The notes beneath the pieces were generated by a model. That model made no database searches. It saw only the letters and a list, made by a program, of their open reading frames with translations, and was not told the origin of the DNA. DNA of 64,000 bases from Salipiger mangrovisoli (GTDB taxonomy: Bacteria; Pseudomonadota; Alphaproteobacteria; Rhodobacterales; Rhodobacteraceae): the NCBI RefSeq assembly GCF_015223355.1, contig NZ_JADFFK010000005.1, positions 124,001-188,000 on the forward strand. The letters run 5' to 3'. How positions within the stretch are numbered: position 1 is the stretch's first letter; each line of letters starts with the position of its first letter. The position numbers and the translations under genes were made by a program. Below, piece after piece: positions 35,960 through 44,226 of the stretch.

Positions 35960-36480
35960 TCAACGAAGCCGAATGGGCGCAGATGGTTCCCCACGGCGGG
36001 ACCTTCCACAGCCATCGGATGCGCCTGCACAGCAGGCTCCACGGTCACCCCGGCGCAATCGCTGCGCGAGGCGTTGAGCGCGCGCAAAGGCCTGCCCGTG
36101 GTGACCACCGCCGCGGCCGTCGTCGATGCTCTGCGCGCGACCGGCGCGCGGCGGATCAGCGTCGCGACACCTGACCACGAAGCGCTCAACCAGCATGAGA
36201 TGCACTTCCTGCAGGGTCACGGCTTCGACGTGCTGGCGATCCGCGGCCTTGGCATCGGCGCGGGCGGTCCGGCGGCGTTTTCCCGCATCGCCCGCACCCC
36301 GCCGGACGAGGTGCGCGCCCATGTGCGCGAAACCGTTGCCGCCGGCACCGAGGCGGTGCTGCTGGCCTGCACCGACTTCCCGAGCCTGCCGCTGGTTGCC
36401 GAGTTGGAGCAGGCGTTGGGCGTGCCGGTGATCAGCCCGAACACGGCGACGCTGCGCGCCGCACTGCTTGCCGCCGGTCT
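35914..36480 (+). pseudogene. Degraded Asp/Glu racemase / maleate isomerase-like gene
   Basis: The first frame (35914-36033) reads RSLLPPTNTVNEAEWAQMVP and FHSHRMRLHS, the N-terminus of maleate cis-trans isomerase-like proteins. The rest (about 36035-36480) is in another frame: CTAGSTVTPAQSLREALSAR, TTAAAVVDALRATGARRISV, LAIRGLGIGAGGP and the catalytic-type LLACTDFPSLPL. Around 80 residues that normally lie between the two parts are missing, so there was an internal deletion with frameshift. No start codon is visible, and the beginning overlaps the broken GntR frame on the other strand, as if the divergent promoter had been deleted. Confidence 0.72.
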
Positions 36481-37181
36481 GCCGGCATCGGCCGCGCCCG
36501 CGTTTCGATGCTTGCCGCACAGGGCGAGCGGGTGACCGAGCCGGACCTGCCCGCCTCGCTCGAACGCCACCCGGCGGGAGACGCCCGGATCACGCTGGAC
36601 GCCACCGACGAGGTCTCGATCGCCGCGGGCACGGAGACGCGCGCCGCGCTCTGCCCCGAGGAGCTTCAAGATTTCGTGCATCCGTCCGGCTGGAACTCCG
36701 GGATTCGCCCTCTGTCCGAAAACCCTGCGGCCTATTTCGACGAGATCATCGAGGGCAACCTGCGCTCGGTGTTCCTTGCCACGAAGGCCATGGCACCGCT
36801 TATGGCCGAGGGGGCCGCATCGTGCTTTGCAGCTCCGGCCCCGGGCGCTTCATCCGCCCCGGCTTCGGCCCCTATGGCGCGGCGAGGGCCGGGGGGATCG
36901 CGCTCATGCAGACCTTTGCGCTGGAGCGCGCGCCGAAGCTTCCGGTCAATGCCGTCGGCCCCGGCGCGGTCGATACCACCTTCCTGCGCGGCGGCACCGG
37001 GCGCTCGGACGAAAGCGGTCCGAAGGTGCTCGATCTTGCGCGGCACCGCGCCGGTACACCACTCGGGCGCGGTGCCGACCCTCTGGACATTGCCGGTCCG
37101 ATCCGGTTCTTGCTGGGCGGGGACTCGGGTTTCATCACCGGCCAGGTCCTCTGGGTGAACGGCGGCGTCTTCATGCCCTGA
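36470..37181 (+). pseudogene. Frameshifted short-chain dehydrogenase/reductase
   Basis: The first part (frame of 36484) begins at the dinucleotide motif AGIGRARVSMLAAQGERV and reads through GIRPLSENPAAYFDEIIEGN and FLATKAMAPLMAEG. After a run of five Gs at 36810-36814 the family sequence continues in the next frame: GGRIVLCSSGPGRFIRPGFG, YGAARAGGIALMQTFALERA, ending FITGQVLWVNGGVFMP. Six Gs would restore the frame, so a single-base deletion is the cause. The first residues before the GxxxGIG motif are replaced by the end of the racemase relic. A homopolymer sequencing error could explain the frameshift but not the missing N-terminus. Confidence 0.78.
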
Positions 37182-37245
37182 GGCGGGACCTGCCGCCGGG
37201 GCTCGCGCCACGCGCCCACCACAACGTATCCCGAGCGGAGGCTTC

Positions 37246-38340
37246 ATGGCCCGTCCCACCCCCGCACGCCTCTGCGCGTGGCTCGCCCTTATCGCCCTGT
37301 CAGCCCTGCTGTCCGCCGGCCTGGAATTGCTGAAGTTCCCTGCCGCCCTGCTGCTCGGGCCGATGCTGGCCGCCATCGCCCTTGCGGCCAGCGGCGCGGC
37401 CGCAGGTCCGCGCGCAATCTCGGCACCGCGGCCGATCTTCGAACTGGCGCAGGCGGCGGTCGGGGCGATGATCGCTGGCCAGATCCCCGCCTCGGTGCTG
37501 CCCGAGATCGCGCGCGACTGGCCGATCTTCCTTGCCGGCGTGGTCTCGGTGATCATCGCCGCGGCGCTGCTCGGCTACCTTCTGGCGATGAAACAGGTGC
37601 TGCCCGGAAGCACTGCTGTCTGGGGCTCCTCGCCCGGCGCGGCGCAGGCGATGGTGTTCCTTGCCGAAGCCCATGGTGCCGACATCCGCCTGGTCGCGGT
37701 GATGCAATACCTGCGGGTCGTCATGGTGGCGGCAGGGGCGTCGCTGGTGGCGCACCTCTGGGTCGGCGCCCCCGAGCTCGCCCCCGAGACCACGCCCTGG
37801 TTTCCGCCACCAGACCGGGGCCTGCTGGATGCGCTTCTGCTGATGGCCATCGGCATCGTGGTGACACGGCTCACAAGGATGCCCGCCGGCACCTTCCTGC
37901 TGCCGCTGCTGCTGGGCGCGGTGGCGAACGGCATCGGCTGGCTTTCGCCGCAGACCCCGCAATGGCTGATGGCGCTGGCCTATGCGGCGATCGGCTGGGC
38001 GATCGGCCTGCGCTTCAGCCGCGACATCCTGCGCCACACCGCGCGGGCGCTACCGCGGCTCGCGCTCTCGGTCCTGTTGCTGATGGGGGTCTGCGGCCTG
38101 ATGGCCGCCGCGCTGGTGGTCTTTGTCGGGGTCGATCCGCTGACCGCCTATCTCGCCACCAGTCCCGGTGGCGCCGATTCCGTCGCCGTGATCGCCGCCG
38201 CAAGCGATGTCGACATGGCCTTTGTCATGGCCATGCAGACGCTGCGGTTCATCATCGTCCTTGCGACCGGTCCGATGATCGCCCGCTTCGTCGCCGCGCG
38301 CGTCGACCGCGCGCGGCCCGCCCGCCAGTCCGGACACTAG
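37246..38340 (+). CDS. AbrB-family (COG3180) membrane protein
   Basis: A 364-residue integral membrane protein with about ten segments in two homologous halves. Each half carries the AbrB duplication pattern (FPAALLLGPMLAAI ... GAMIAGQIP in the first, MPAGTFLLPLLLGAVANG and AYAAIGWAIGLRFSRD in the second), with STAVWGSSPGAAQAMVFLAEA and ATSPGGADSVAVIAA as the paired signature loops. Often annotated as putative ammonia monooxygenase regulators, but the family is better seen as a transporter-like protein of unknown substrate. GGAGG precedes the ATG. Ends in a 4-nt convergent overlap with the alkylation repair gene. Confidence 0.88.
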   Translation: MARPTPARLCAWLALIALSALLSAGLELLKFPAALLLGPMLAAIALAASGAAAGPRAISAPRPIFELAQAAVGAMIAGQIPASVLPEIARDWPIFLAGVVSVIIAAALLGYLLAMKQVLPGSTAVWGSSPGAAQAMVFLAEAHGADIRLVAVMQYLRVVMVAAGASLVAHLWVGAPELAPETTPWFPPPDRGLLDALLLMAIGIVVTRLTRMPAGTFLLPLLLGAVANGIGWLSPQTPQWLMALAYAAIGWAIGLRFSRDILRHTARALPRLALSVLLLMGVCGLMAAALVVFVGVDPLTAYLATSPGGADSVAVIAAASDVDMAFVMAMQTLRFIIVLATGPMIARFVAARVDRARPARQSGH

Positions 38341-39479
38341 CCCCCGACGAGCTCGAAGCCCGCTTCGGCCACGTCCCGCCCGTTGACCTGCAAGATCACC
38401 GCATGCGGGCCTGGATGCAGGCGGAAGGTGGTGGCATCGCCCTTCATCCGGTGCGTCTTGGCCAGCGTCAGCGGCGTGCCGGGCGCAAGCTTGGCGGACT
38501 TCAGCTTGAACACCTTCTCCGCGCTGCCCTTCGGGCGGTGGAAACGCAGGCGGTAATCGACGAGGATCGGGCCGGCGACAGGAGAGCTCAAGGCGACCTC
38601 GAAGCCAAGCGTGTCACCAATCTTCACGCGGCCCGAGGAAAGCGTCACCCGCGCCACGACCGGAAGATCCGCGCGATAGCCGAGCAGCGCCAGCGCCTCG
38701 GGCTCGCCGCGCTTGACCGCCGTGCGCAACGCGTGGCGGGTGATCCAATCGAGTTCCTTGGCCTGCTGACGGCCCTCGACCTGCCAGCGCGACAGCCGCG
38801 CCAGGACCTCGGCCGGAGCGATCTTCGAAAGGTCGTTGAGATGGTTGGCCACCGAACGGGTGACGAACCGCGTGTCATCGCCATGCAGCACGTCGAGATA
38901 GCGCAGCGGCAGCCGCGGATCGAGGGTGATCCCCATGCCCCAGGGCAGCTTGGGCCGCGTGCCCTCCGAGACCAGCCGCCGCACGTGGTAATGCGGATCC
39001 GCCACCCAGTGATCGAGCCGGGCCAGCACCTGCTCCGGCCAGCGATTGAGGAAGGGCCGCAGCGCAAATTCCATCGAGAAGCGCTGGGTTGCCGCGTGGA
39101 TCAGGTCAAGCGCCCGCGCGGGGTGCTCCAGCCCGTGCTTCACCGCCAGCACGCCGGGCACCGCGTGGATGAAACGGCCGAAATCATCATCGCTCCGCGA
39201 CGGGTCGAGCGGTGGTGGCAGCGCTGCCTCAATGTGTTCCGCCATTTCGGGAAAAGCCGAAGGAAGCTGCTCGACCAGCGCCTCCGCCATCACCTCGAGC
39301 CTTGCATGCACCCCGAGCCCCGCCAGGCGCGGCAGAGCGGTTTCGACGAAACGGGTCTCGTCGAAACCGGGAAGCACCGCGAAGTCGCGGCCCAGATCGC
39401 CCAGAGACTGGCGGTTGAACAGCTGGTCCGCGAGCGAGAATCCCGCGCCGCCGCCTTGCCCATCTGGTCCTCGTGCCAT
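38337..39479 (-). CDS. DNA alkylation repair protein, AlkC-like with Ig-like C-terminus
   Basis: A 380-residue HEAT-repeat protein (about residues 20-265) of the AlkC/AlkD superfamily: DPHYHVRRLVSEGTRPKLPW, LRYLDVLHGDDTRFVTRSVA, HLNDLSKIAPAEVLARLSRW and WITRHALRTAVKRGEPEALA are characteristic. The last 110 residues form a beta-rich domain (VKIGDTLGFEVALSS, TTFRLHPGPHAVILQVNG) like the Ig domain attached to some AlkC proteins. These glycosylases excise 3-methyladenine and related alkylated bases. The ATG at 39479 starts the homologous region. It is 7 nt downstream of the SDR gene on the same strand. Confidence 0.9.
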   Translation of the reverse strand: MARGPDGQGGGAGFSLADQLFNRQSLGDLGRDFAVLPGFDETRFVETALPRLAGLGVHARLEVMAEALVEQLPSAFPEMAEHIEAALPPPLDPSRSDDDFGRFIHAVPGVLAVKHGLEHPARALDLIHAATQRFSMEFALRPFLNRWPEQVLARLDHWVADPHYHVRRLVSEGTRPKLPWGMGITLDPRLPLRYLDVLHGDDTRFVTRSVANHLNDLSKIAPAEVLARLSRWQVEGRQQAKELDWITRHALRTAVKRGEPEALALLGYRADLPVVARVTLSSGRVKIGDTLGFEVALSSPVAGPILVDYRLRFHRPKGSAEKVFKLKSAKLAPGTPLTLAKTHRMKGDATTFRLHPGPHAVILQVNGRDVAEAGFELVGG

Positions 39480-39486
39480 GCCGCGC

Positions 39487-40266
39487 TCAGATCGTCGCCA
39501 GCGTTTCGCCACCGTCGAGCACGATGTTCTGCCCGACGATGAAGCGCGCGTGCACCGAGCAGAGGTAGGCGCACATGCGCCCGAAATCCGCCGCCTGCCC
39601 GTAGGCGCGCGTGGGAATACCCGCCGCCCGTTCAGCGCTGATCTCGGCGATCGGCCGGCCGGTCTTCTCGGAGTCGTGGCGATCCATCTGCACGATGCGG
39701 TCGGTCTCATGCACGCCCGGCAGCAGGTTGTTGATCGTCACGCCCTTCTCGGCCACCTGCCGCGAGGTGCCGGCGACAAAGCCGGTGAGACCCGCGCGGG
39801 CCGAGTTCGACAGGCCCAGCTGCAGGATCGGCGCCTTGACCGAGCGCGAGGTGATGTTGACCACCCGTCCCCAGCCACGATCCATCATGCCCGGCAGCAG
39901 CGCCTGCATGAGCGCGATCGGGGTCAGCATGTTGCCGTCCAGTGCCTTGAGGAAATCCGCGCGGTCCCAATCGCTCCAGATCCCCGGCGGCGGGCCGCCC
40001 GCGTTGGTCACCAGGATATCGGCGCCGCGCGCCATCTCGAGCACCTGCGCACGCCCGTCTTCCGAGACGATGTCTGCCGCAACCGTTTTGACCTCGACGC
40101 CATAGGCCTCCCGGATCGCCGCGGCCGCCGCCTCCAGCGCCTCGGCGCCGCGGGCGTTCATGACGAGGTTGCAGCCAGCCTCGGCCAGCGCCTCGGCGCA
40201 GCCACGCCCCAGCCCCTTCGACGAGGCGCAGACCAGCGCCGTCTTTCCCGCGATCCCGAGATCCAT
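39487..40266 (-). CDS. Short-chain dehydrogenase/reductase
   Basis: A 259-residue SDR with the NADP-binding segment TALVCASSKGLGRGCAEALA (GxxxGxG variant SSKGLG), NAGG at 89-92 and a catalytic region ITSRSVKAPILQLGLSNSARAGL. The usual YxxxK active site reads LSNSARA, so the catalytic Tyr and Lys are replaced; this is a divergent SDR subgroup seen in many proteobacteria. AGGGAGAGCAGG precedes the ATG. Substrate unknown. It probably forms a two-gene operon with the AlkC-like gene. Confidence 0.9.
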   Translation of the reverse strand: MDLGIAGKTALVCASSKGLGRGCAEALAEAGCNLVMNARGAEALEAAAAAIREAYGVEVKTVAADIVSEDGRAQVLEMARGADILVTNAGGPPPGIWSDWDRADFLKALDGNMLTPIALMQALLPGMMDRGWGRVVNITSRSVKAPILQLGLSNSARAGLTGFVAGTSRQVAEKGVTINNLLPGVHETDRIVQMDRHDSEKTGRPIAEISAERAAGIPTRAYGQAADFGRMCAYLCSVHARFIVGQNIVLDGGETLATI

Positions 40267-40453
40267 CCTGCTCTCCCTATGTGCTCTGCCGGCAAAAGGC
40301 CGGGTCCGGGGCCATATGATGACACATTCCCCTGACACACAATGGCATGTAGGCTGGGTGCTCCGCTTGGGCATGATGGCCCGCGGAGGAACAGAAGGGC
40401 GTGACCTCGCGTTTCGGGAAGTCCCGAAATCCGCACGCCGGTTGAGACGAGTG

Positions 40454-41482
40454 ATGTCAGACGCGTTTTCCAGCTCCGGCGCCCCGCGCCCGGCCCATAG
40501 CGTGAGTGTGTACCGCGGCACGCACCTGCGCGTCGTGAGCGGCGCCAACCTCGGCGACGAGCTGAGCTATGCCGAGGACCTGCAACCCGACGACATCTAC
40601 GCGCTTTCGCCACTCGCCCGGCCCGCGCGGCTGAGCCTGCTGCCCGCCGCCGCCTCGCCCTTCCGGATCGCCCCCGGCAGCGAGGTCGGACGCCGCGGCG
40701 CCGATCTGCATCTCGACGCCTGCCTGACCTTCATGAGCGCCGATGGCGCGATCACCGAGGCGCTGGTGCTGGTCGAGACCTGCTCCCAGGGGCTGGTCGC
40801 CGAGGTCTACCTGATGCCGCTGGCGGAGATGCGGCCGCGCAAGGACTATGCGCTGGTCCGGGTGAACCGCGCCACGGCGCTTGGCCGCTTCGCCCAGCTC
40901 GCCTGCGTCTCCTTCACCGCCGGAACGCTGATCACCCTTGCCTCGGGGGCGCAGCGCGCGGTCGAGGATCTGCGGGTCGGCGACCGGGTGCTCACCCGCG
41001 ACGATGGTCCGCAGGAACTGCGCTGGATCGGCAACCAGACGCTGCGCGCCGTGGGCGCCTTCGCGCCGATCCTGATCCGCGCCGGCACGCTCAACGCGGC
41101 GCGCGACCTGCTGGTGAGCCCCGACCACCGGCTTTTCGTCTACCAACGCCGCGACCGGCTGGGCGCCGGGCGCGCCGAATTGCTGCTGCGCGCCCGCCAC
41201 CTGGTCAACGGCGAGACGATCCTGCGCCAGGAAGGCGGCTTCGTGGACTACTACCAGATGCTCTTCGACCACCATCAGATCGTCTATGCCGAGGGCATTG
41301 CCGCGGAATCGCTGCTGGTCGACACCCGCACCCGCGCTGCGCTGCCCGCCGAGATCTCGGAGCAGCTGGCGGCGCTGCTGCCCCGGCACCTCGCCTCCGA
41401 CCAACCCGAGCTGGAGGTGCAGGAGACGCTGCTGCAACGCCCGGACATCGCCGATCTGCTGCAAGAGTCCTCGGCGGGGTAA
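40454..41482 (+). CDS. Hint (Hedgehog/intein)-domain protein
   Basis: A 342-residue protein. Residues 150-300 form a Hint module: SFTAGTLITLASGAQRAVED, LRVGDRVLTRDDGPQELRWI, then LLVSPDHRLFV and GETILRQEGGFVDYYQMLFD with HHQIVYAEGIAAESL. The usual leading Cys of the C-F-T-x-G-T motif is Ser here (S153), with C151 two residues before, so self-splicing or cleavage chemistry may be altered. The N-terminal 150 residues (SVYRGTHLRVVSGANLGDEL, beta-rich) are a domain common in Rhodobacteraceae proteins of unknown function. The start is chosen at ATG 40454. Confidence 0.88.
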   Translation: MSDAFSSSGAPRPAHSVSVYRGTHLRVVSGANLGDELSYAEDLQPDDIYALSPLARPARLSLLPAAASPFRIAPGSEVGRRGADLHLDACLTFMSADGAITEALVLVETCSQGLVAEVYLMPLAEMRPRKDYALVRVNRATALGRFAQLACVSFTAGTLITLASGAQRAVEDLRVGDRVLTRDDGPQELRWIGNQTLRAVGAFAPILIRAGTLNAARDLLVSPDHRLFVYQRRDRLGAGRAELLLRARHLVNGETILRQEGGFVDYYQMLFDHHQIVYAEGIAAESLLVDTRTRAALPAEISEQLAALLPRHLASDQPELEVQETLLQRPDIADLLQESSAG

Positions 41483-41553
41483 CGGCGGGCTCTGCCCGGG
41501 CAGCGCTGCGCGCCTCCCCGCGATGGGGTTGACCAGAAGAAAGGCGCGCCGGG

Positions 41554-41573
41554 TCTTCTTCTCTTCAAAAATA
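41554..41573 (-). repeat. Interspersed intergenic repeat, copy 1
   Basis: The minus strand reads TATTTTTGAAGAGAAGAAGA, matching 18 of 20 positions with TATTTTCAAAGAGAAGAAGA at 45856-45875. Both copies lie just downstream of genes. This AT/purine tract after a GC-rich hairpin is a recurring intergenic signature in Rhodobacteraceae as I recall them; function may be transcription termination. Confidence 0.5.
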
Positions 41574-41604
41574 CGCGCTCGGCGGCCGGCCTAAGGCGCC
41601 GTCT

Positions 41605-41868
41605 TCAGTGCGTGCGCAGGGCGTCGATCAACTGCGCCTTGGTCATCCCGGAGCGACCGCCGATATCGATCTCCTGCGCCCGCTGGTAGAGCGCCTCTTT
41701 CGACCACTCCTCGTAGGGCGGCGCCTTGCCGCCCTTCTGCGAGGGGTGCATGTCGGGATTGGCCTTGGCGTTGGAAATACGCGCGGCCTTCTCTTCCGAG
41801 TAGCCCTTGTCGCGCAGCGTCTCGTAAAGCTCGGGGTCCTTGATCGACGGTCCGTGATCCTTGGTCAT
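41605..41868 (-). CDS. Small DUF7218-like protein with Rho-N/SAP-type C-terminus
   Basis: An 87-residue cytosolic protein, MTKDHGPSIKDPELYETLRD onward, with a middle segment AARISNAKANPDM and a C-terminal 40 residues (YEEWSKEALYQRAQEIDIGG, MTKAQLIDALRTH) like the Rho N-terminal/SAP helix pair that binds nucleic acids. GGGAGAC precedes ATG 41868; an in-frame upstream extension is not needed. Common in alphaproteobacteria; function unknown. Divergent from prfC. Confidence 0.85.
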   Translation of the reverse strand: MTKDHGPSIKDPELYETLRDKGYSEEKAARISNAKANPDMHPSQKGGKAPPYEEWSKEALYQRAQEIDIGGRSGMTKAQLIDALRTH

Positions 41869-41957
41869 CTTCGGTCTCCCTTTCGCAGGCTCAACCGTCG
41901 CTCGCGCCGCTCGGTTCCCCATAGACAAAACCGCGATCCGCACCTATACGCCGCCCC

Positions 41958-43565
41958 ATGCTGGACACCGCTTCGAACCGCCCCACCCTGCCGCCCGAGA
42001 TCGCGCGGCGCCGCACCTTCGCGATCATCTCGCACCCGGATGCGGGCAAGACCACGCTGACCGAGAAGTTCCTGCTTTTCGGCGGGGCGATCCAGATGGC
42101 CGGACAGGTCCGCGCCAAGGGCGAGGCGCGCCGCACGCGTTCGGACTTCATGAAGATGGAGCAGGAGCGCGGCATCTCGGTCTCCGCCTCGGCAATGTCC
42201 TTCGATTACGGCAGGTTCCGCTACAACCTCGTCGACACGCCCGGCCACTCGGACTTCTCCGAGGACACCTACCGCACGCTGACGGCGGTGGACGCGGCGA
42301 TCATGGTGATCGACGGTGCCAAGGGCGTGGAGAGCCAGACGCAGAAGTTGTTCGAGGTCTGCCGGTTGCGCGACCTGCCGATCCTGACCTTCTGCAACAA
42401 GATGGACCGCGAGGCGCGCGACACCTTCGAGATCATCGACGAGATCCAGGAAAACCTCGCCATCGACGTGACGCCCGCCAGCTGGCCGATCGGCATGGGG
42501 CGCGATTTCCTTGGCTGCTACGACATGATCCACGACCGGCTGGAACTGATGGATCGCGCCGACCGCAACCGCGTGGCGGAATCCATCAAGATCTCCGGTC
42601 TCGACGACCCCAAGCTGGCCGAGCACGTGCCCGCCGAACTGCTGGGCAAGCTGCGCGAAGAGGTCGAGATGGCGCGCGAGCTGCTGCCCGCGCTCGATCC
42701 GCAGTCGGTGCTCGAGGGCCACATGACGCCGATCTGGTTCGGCTCGGCGATCAACTCCTTCGGCGTGAAGGAGCTGATGGATGGCATCGGCGAACTGGCG
42801 CCCGAGCCGCAGCCGACCTCGGCGTCGCCGCGCCAGATCTCGCCCGATGAGAAGAAGGTCGCGGGCTTCGTCTTCAAGGTCCAGGCGAATATGGACCCCA
42901 AGCACCGCGACCGTGTCGCCTTTGTGCGCCTGTCCTCGGGACATTTCGAGCGCGGCATGAAGCTGACCCACGTCCGCTCGAAGAAGCCGATGGCGATCTC
43001 CAACCCGGTGCTCTTCCTTGCCGCCGACCGCGAACTGGCCGAGGAGGCCTGGGCCGGCGACATCATCGGTATCCCCAACCACGGCCAGCTGCGCATCGGC
43101 GACACGCTGACCGAGGGCGAGACGCTGAAGGTCACCGGCATCCCCTCCTTCGCGCCGGAACTGCTGCAAAGTGTGCGCGCAGGTGATCCGATGAAGGCCA
43201 AGCACCTGGAAAAGGCGCTCTACCAATTCGCCGAGGAGGGCGCGGCGAAGGTCTTCAAGCCGTCGATCGGTTCGGGCTACATCGTCGGGGTGGTCGGTGC
43301 GCTGCAGTTCGAGGTGCTGGGTGCCCGCATCGAGCAGGAATACTCCCTGCCCGTGCGCTTCGAGGCTTCGCAGTTCACCTCGGCGCGATGGGTGCATGGC
43401 GACAAGCTGGCGGTCGACAAGTTCGTCAACGCCAACAAGCAGCACATCGCGCACGACAACGATGGCGACATCGTTTACCTCACGCGCATGCAGTGGGACA
43501 TCGACCGGGTTGGCCGCGACTACCCGGATGTCACCCTCTCGGCCACCAAGGAGATGATGGTCTGA
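41958..43565 (+). CDS. prfC: Peptide chain release factor 3
   Basis: A 535-residue translational GTPase that recycles RF1/RF2. The G-domain motifs are SHPDAGKTTLTEK (G1, about 25-37), RTRSDFMKMEQERGISV (switch I), DTPGHSDFSEDTYR (G3) and CNKMD (G4). Domains II and III follow (VAGFVFKVQANMDPKHRDRV, PSIGSGYIVGVVGALQFEVL). Length is normal. Translation starts at ATG 41958, 89 nt from the divergent small gene. A stem-loop follows the stop. Confidence 0.97.
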   Translation: MLDTASNRPTLPPEIARRRTFAIISHPDAGKTTLTEKFLLFGGAIQMAGQVRAKGEARRTRSDFMKMEQERGISVSASAMSFDYGRFRYNLVDTPGHSDFSEDTYRTLTAVDAAIMVIDGAKGVESQTQKLFEVCRLRDLPILTFCNKMDREARDTFEIIDEIQENLAIDVTPASWPIGMGRDFLGCYDMIHDRLELMDRADRNRVAESIKISGLDDPKLAEHVPAELLGKLREEVEMARELLPALDPQSVLEGHMTPIWFGSAINSFGVKELMDGIGELAPEPQPTSASPRQISPDEKKVAGFVFKVQANMDPKHRDRVAFVRLSSGHFERGMKLTHVRSKKPMAISNPVLFLAADRELAEEAWAGDIIGIPNHGQLRIGDTLTEGETLKVTGIPSFAPELLQSVRAGDPMKAKHLEKALYQFAEEGAAKVFKPSIGSGYIVGVVGALQFEVLGARIEQEYSLPVRFEASQFTSARWVHGDKLAVDKFVNANKQHIAHDNDGDIVYLTRMQWDIDRVGRDYPDVTLSATKEMMV

Positions 43566-43588
43566 GCCGCGCTGTTGCAGCGCTGCAC

Positions 43589-43606
43589 AGGTCAACCTGT
43601 TGACCT
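43589..43606. promoter_or_regulatory. Perfect palindrome, probable operator
   Basis: AGGTCAAC-CT-GTTGACCT is an 18-nt perfect inverted repeat, followed 2 nt later by another half-site (AGGTCA at 43608-43613). It lies 24 nt after the prfC stop and 164 nt before the GNAT gene, on the far side of the prfC terminator hairpin from that gene. The symmetry and half-site suggest a dimeric regulator (GntR, MarR or TetR type); which one is unknown. Confidence 0.5.
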
Positions 43607-43626
43607 AAGGTCACTTTCCGTTTCGA

Positions 43627-43656
43627 GGCGCCGCGAAATCACAATTTCGCGGTGCC
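43627..43656 (+). terminator. Stem-loop downstream of prfC
   Basis: A 13-bp stem with one mismatch (GGCGCCGCGAAAT / ATTTCGCGGTGCC) and a CACA loop. A short TTGCGCTTT tract follows rather than a clean U-run. The best terminator candidate for prfC. Confidence 0.65.
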
Positions 43657-43769
43657 TTGCGCTTTCGCGGGACAAAGCGGGTCGCACTCTGGCTATACTG
43701 GCCCGGCAGAGAGCGCAAAGCTCCGGGCAGTTAAGCAGAAAATAACCATAAGAAACGCATAGAGGCAGC

Positions 43770-44222
43770 ATGTCCCAAGACTCCCTGATCATCCGGCCGA
43801 TCGAGGCCGGGGACGAGGCCGCATGGCGCGCGCTCTGGACCGGGTATCTCACCTTCTACGAGACCTCGGTGCCCGAGGAGGTCTACGCCAGCACCTTTGC
43901 CCGGCTGTTGGGGGATGACCCGCAGGATTTCAGCGGGCTGCTGGCGGAGCTGGACGGCACGCCCGTGGGGCTGGTGCACTACCTCTTCCACCGCCATTGC
44001 TGGCGGATCGAGAACGTCTGCTACCTGCAGGATCTCTACGCCGCGCCCGAGGCGCGCGGAACCGGCGTCGGCCGCGCGCTGATCGAAGCGGTCTATTCTG
44101 CCGCCGATGCCGCGGCTGCGCCCAACGTCTACTGGCTGACACAGGAGTTCAACGCCACCGCGCGCCAGCTCTACGACCGGATCGGCACCGTCACCCCCTT
44201 CGTCAAGTACCAGCGGCGCTGA
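43770..44222 (+). CDS. GNAT-family N-acetyltransferase
   Basis: A 150-residue single GNAT domain. The acetyl-CoA loop is LYAAPEARGTGVGRALIEAV (about 90-109, Q/RxxGxG variant RGTGVG). Beta-4/5 segments VGLVHYLFHRHCWRIENVCY and the C-terminal YDRIGTVTPFVKYQR are typical of small-molecule or protein acetyltransferases in this class. It ends 4 nt before the DUF2927 gene, so the two are probably co-transcribed. Substrate unknown. Confidence 0.92.
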   Translation: MSQDSLIIRPIEAGDEAAWRALWTGYLTFYETSVPEEVYASTFARLLGDDPQDFSGLLAELDGTPVGLVHYLFHRHCWRIENVCYLQDLYAAPEARGTGVGRALIEAVYSAADAAAAPNVYWLTQEFNATARQLYDRIGTVTPFVKYQRR

Positions 44223-44226
44223 CCCC

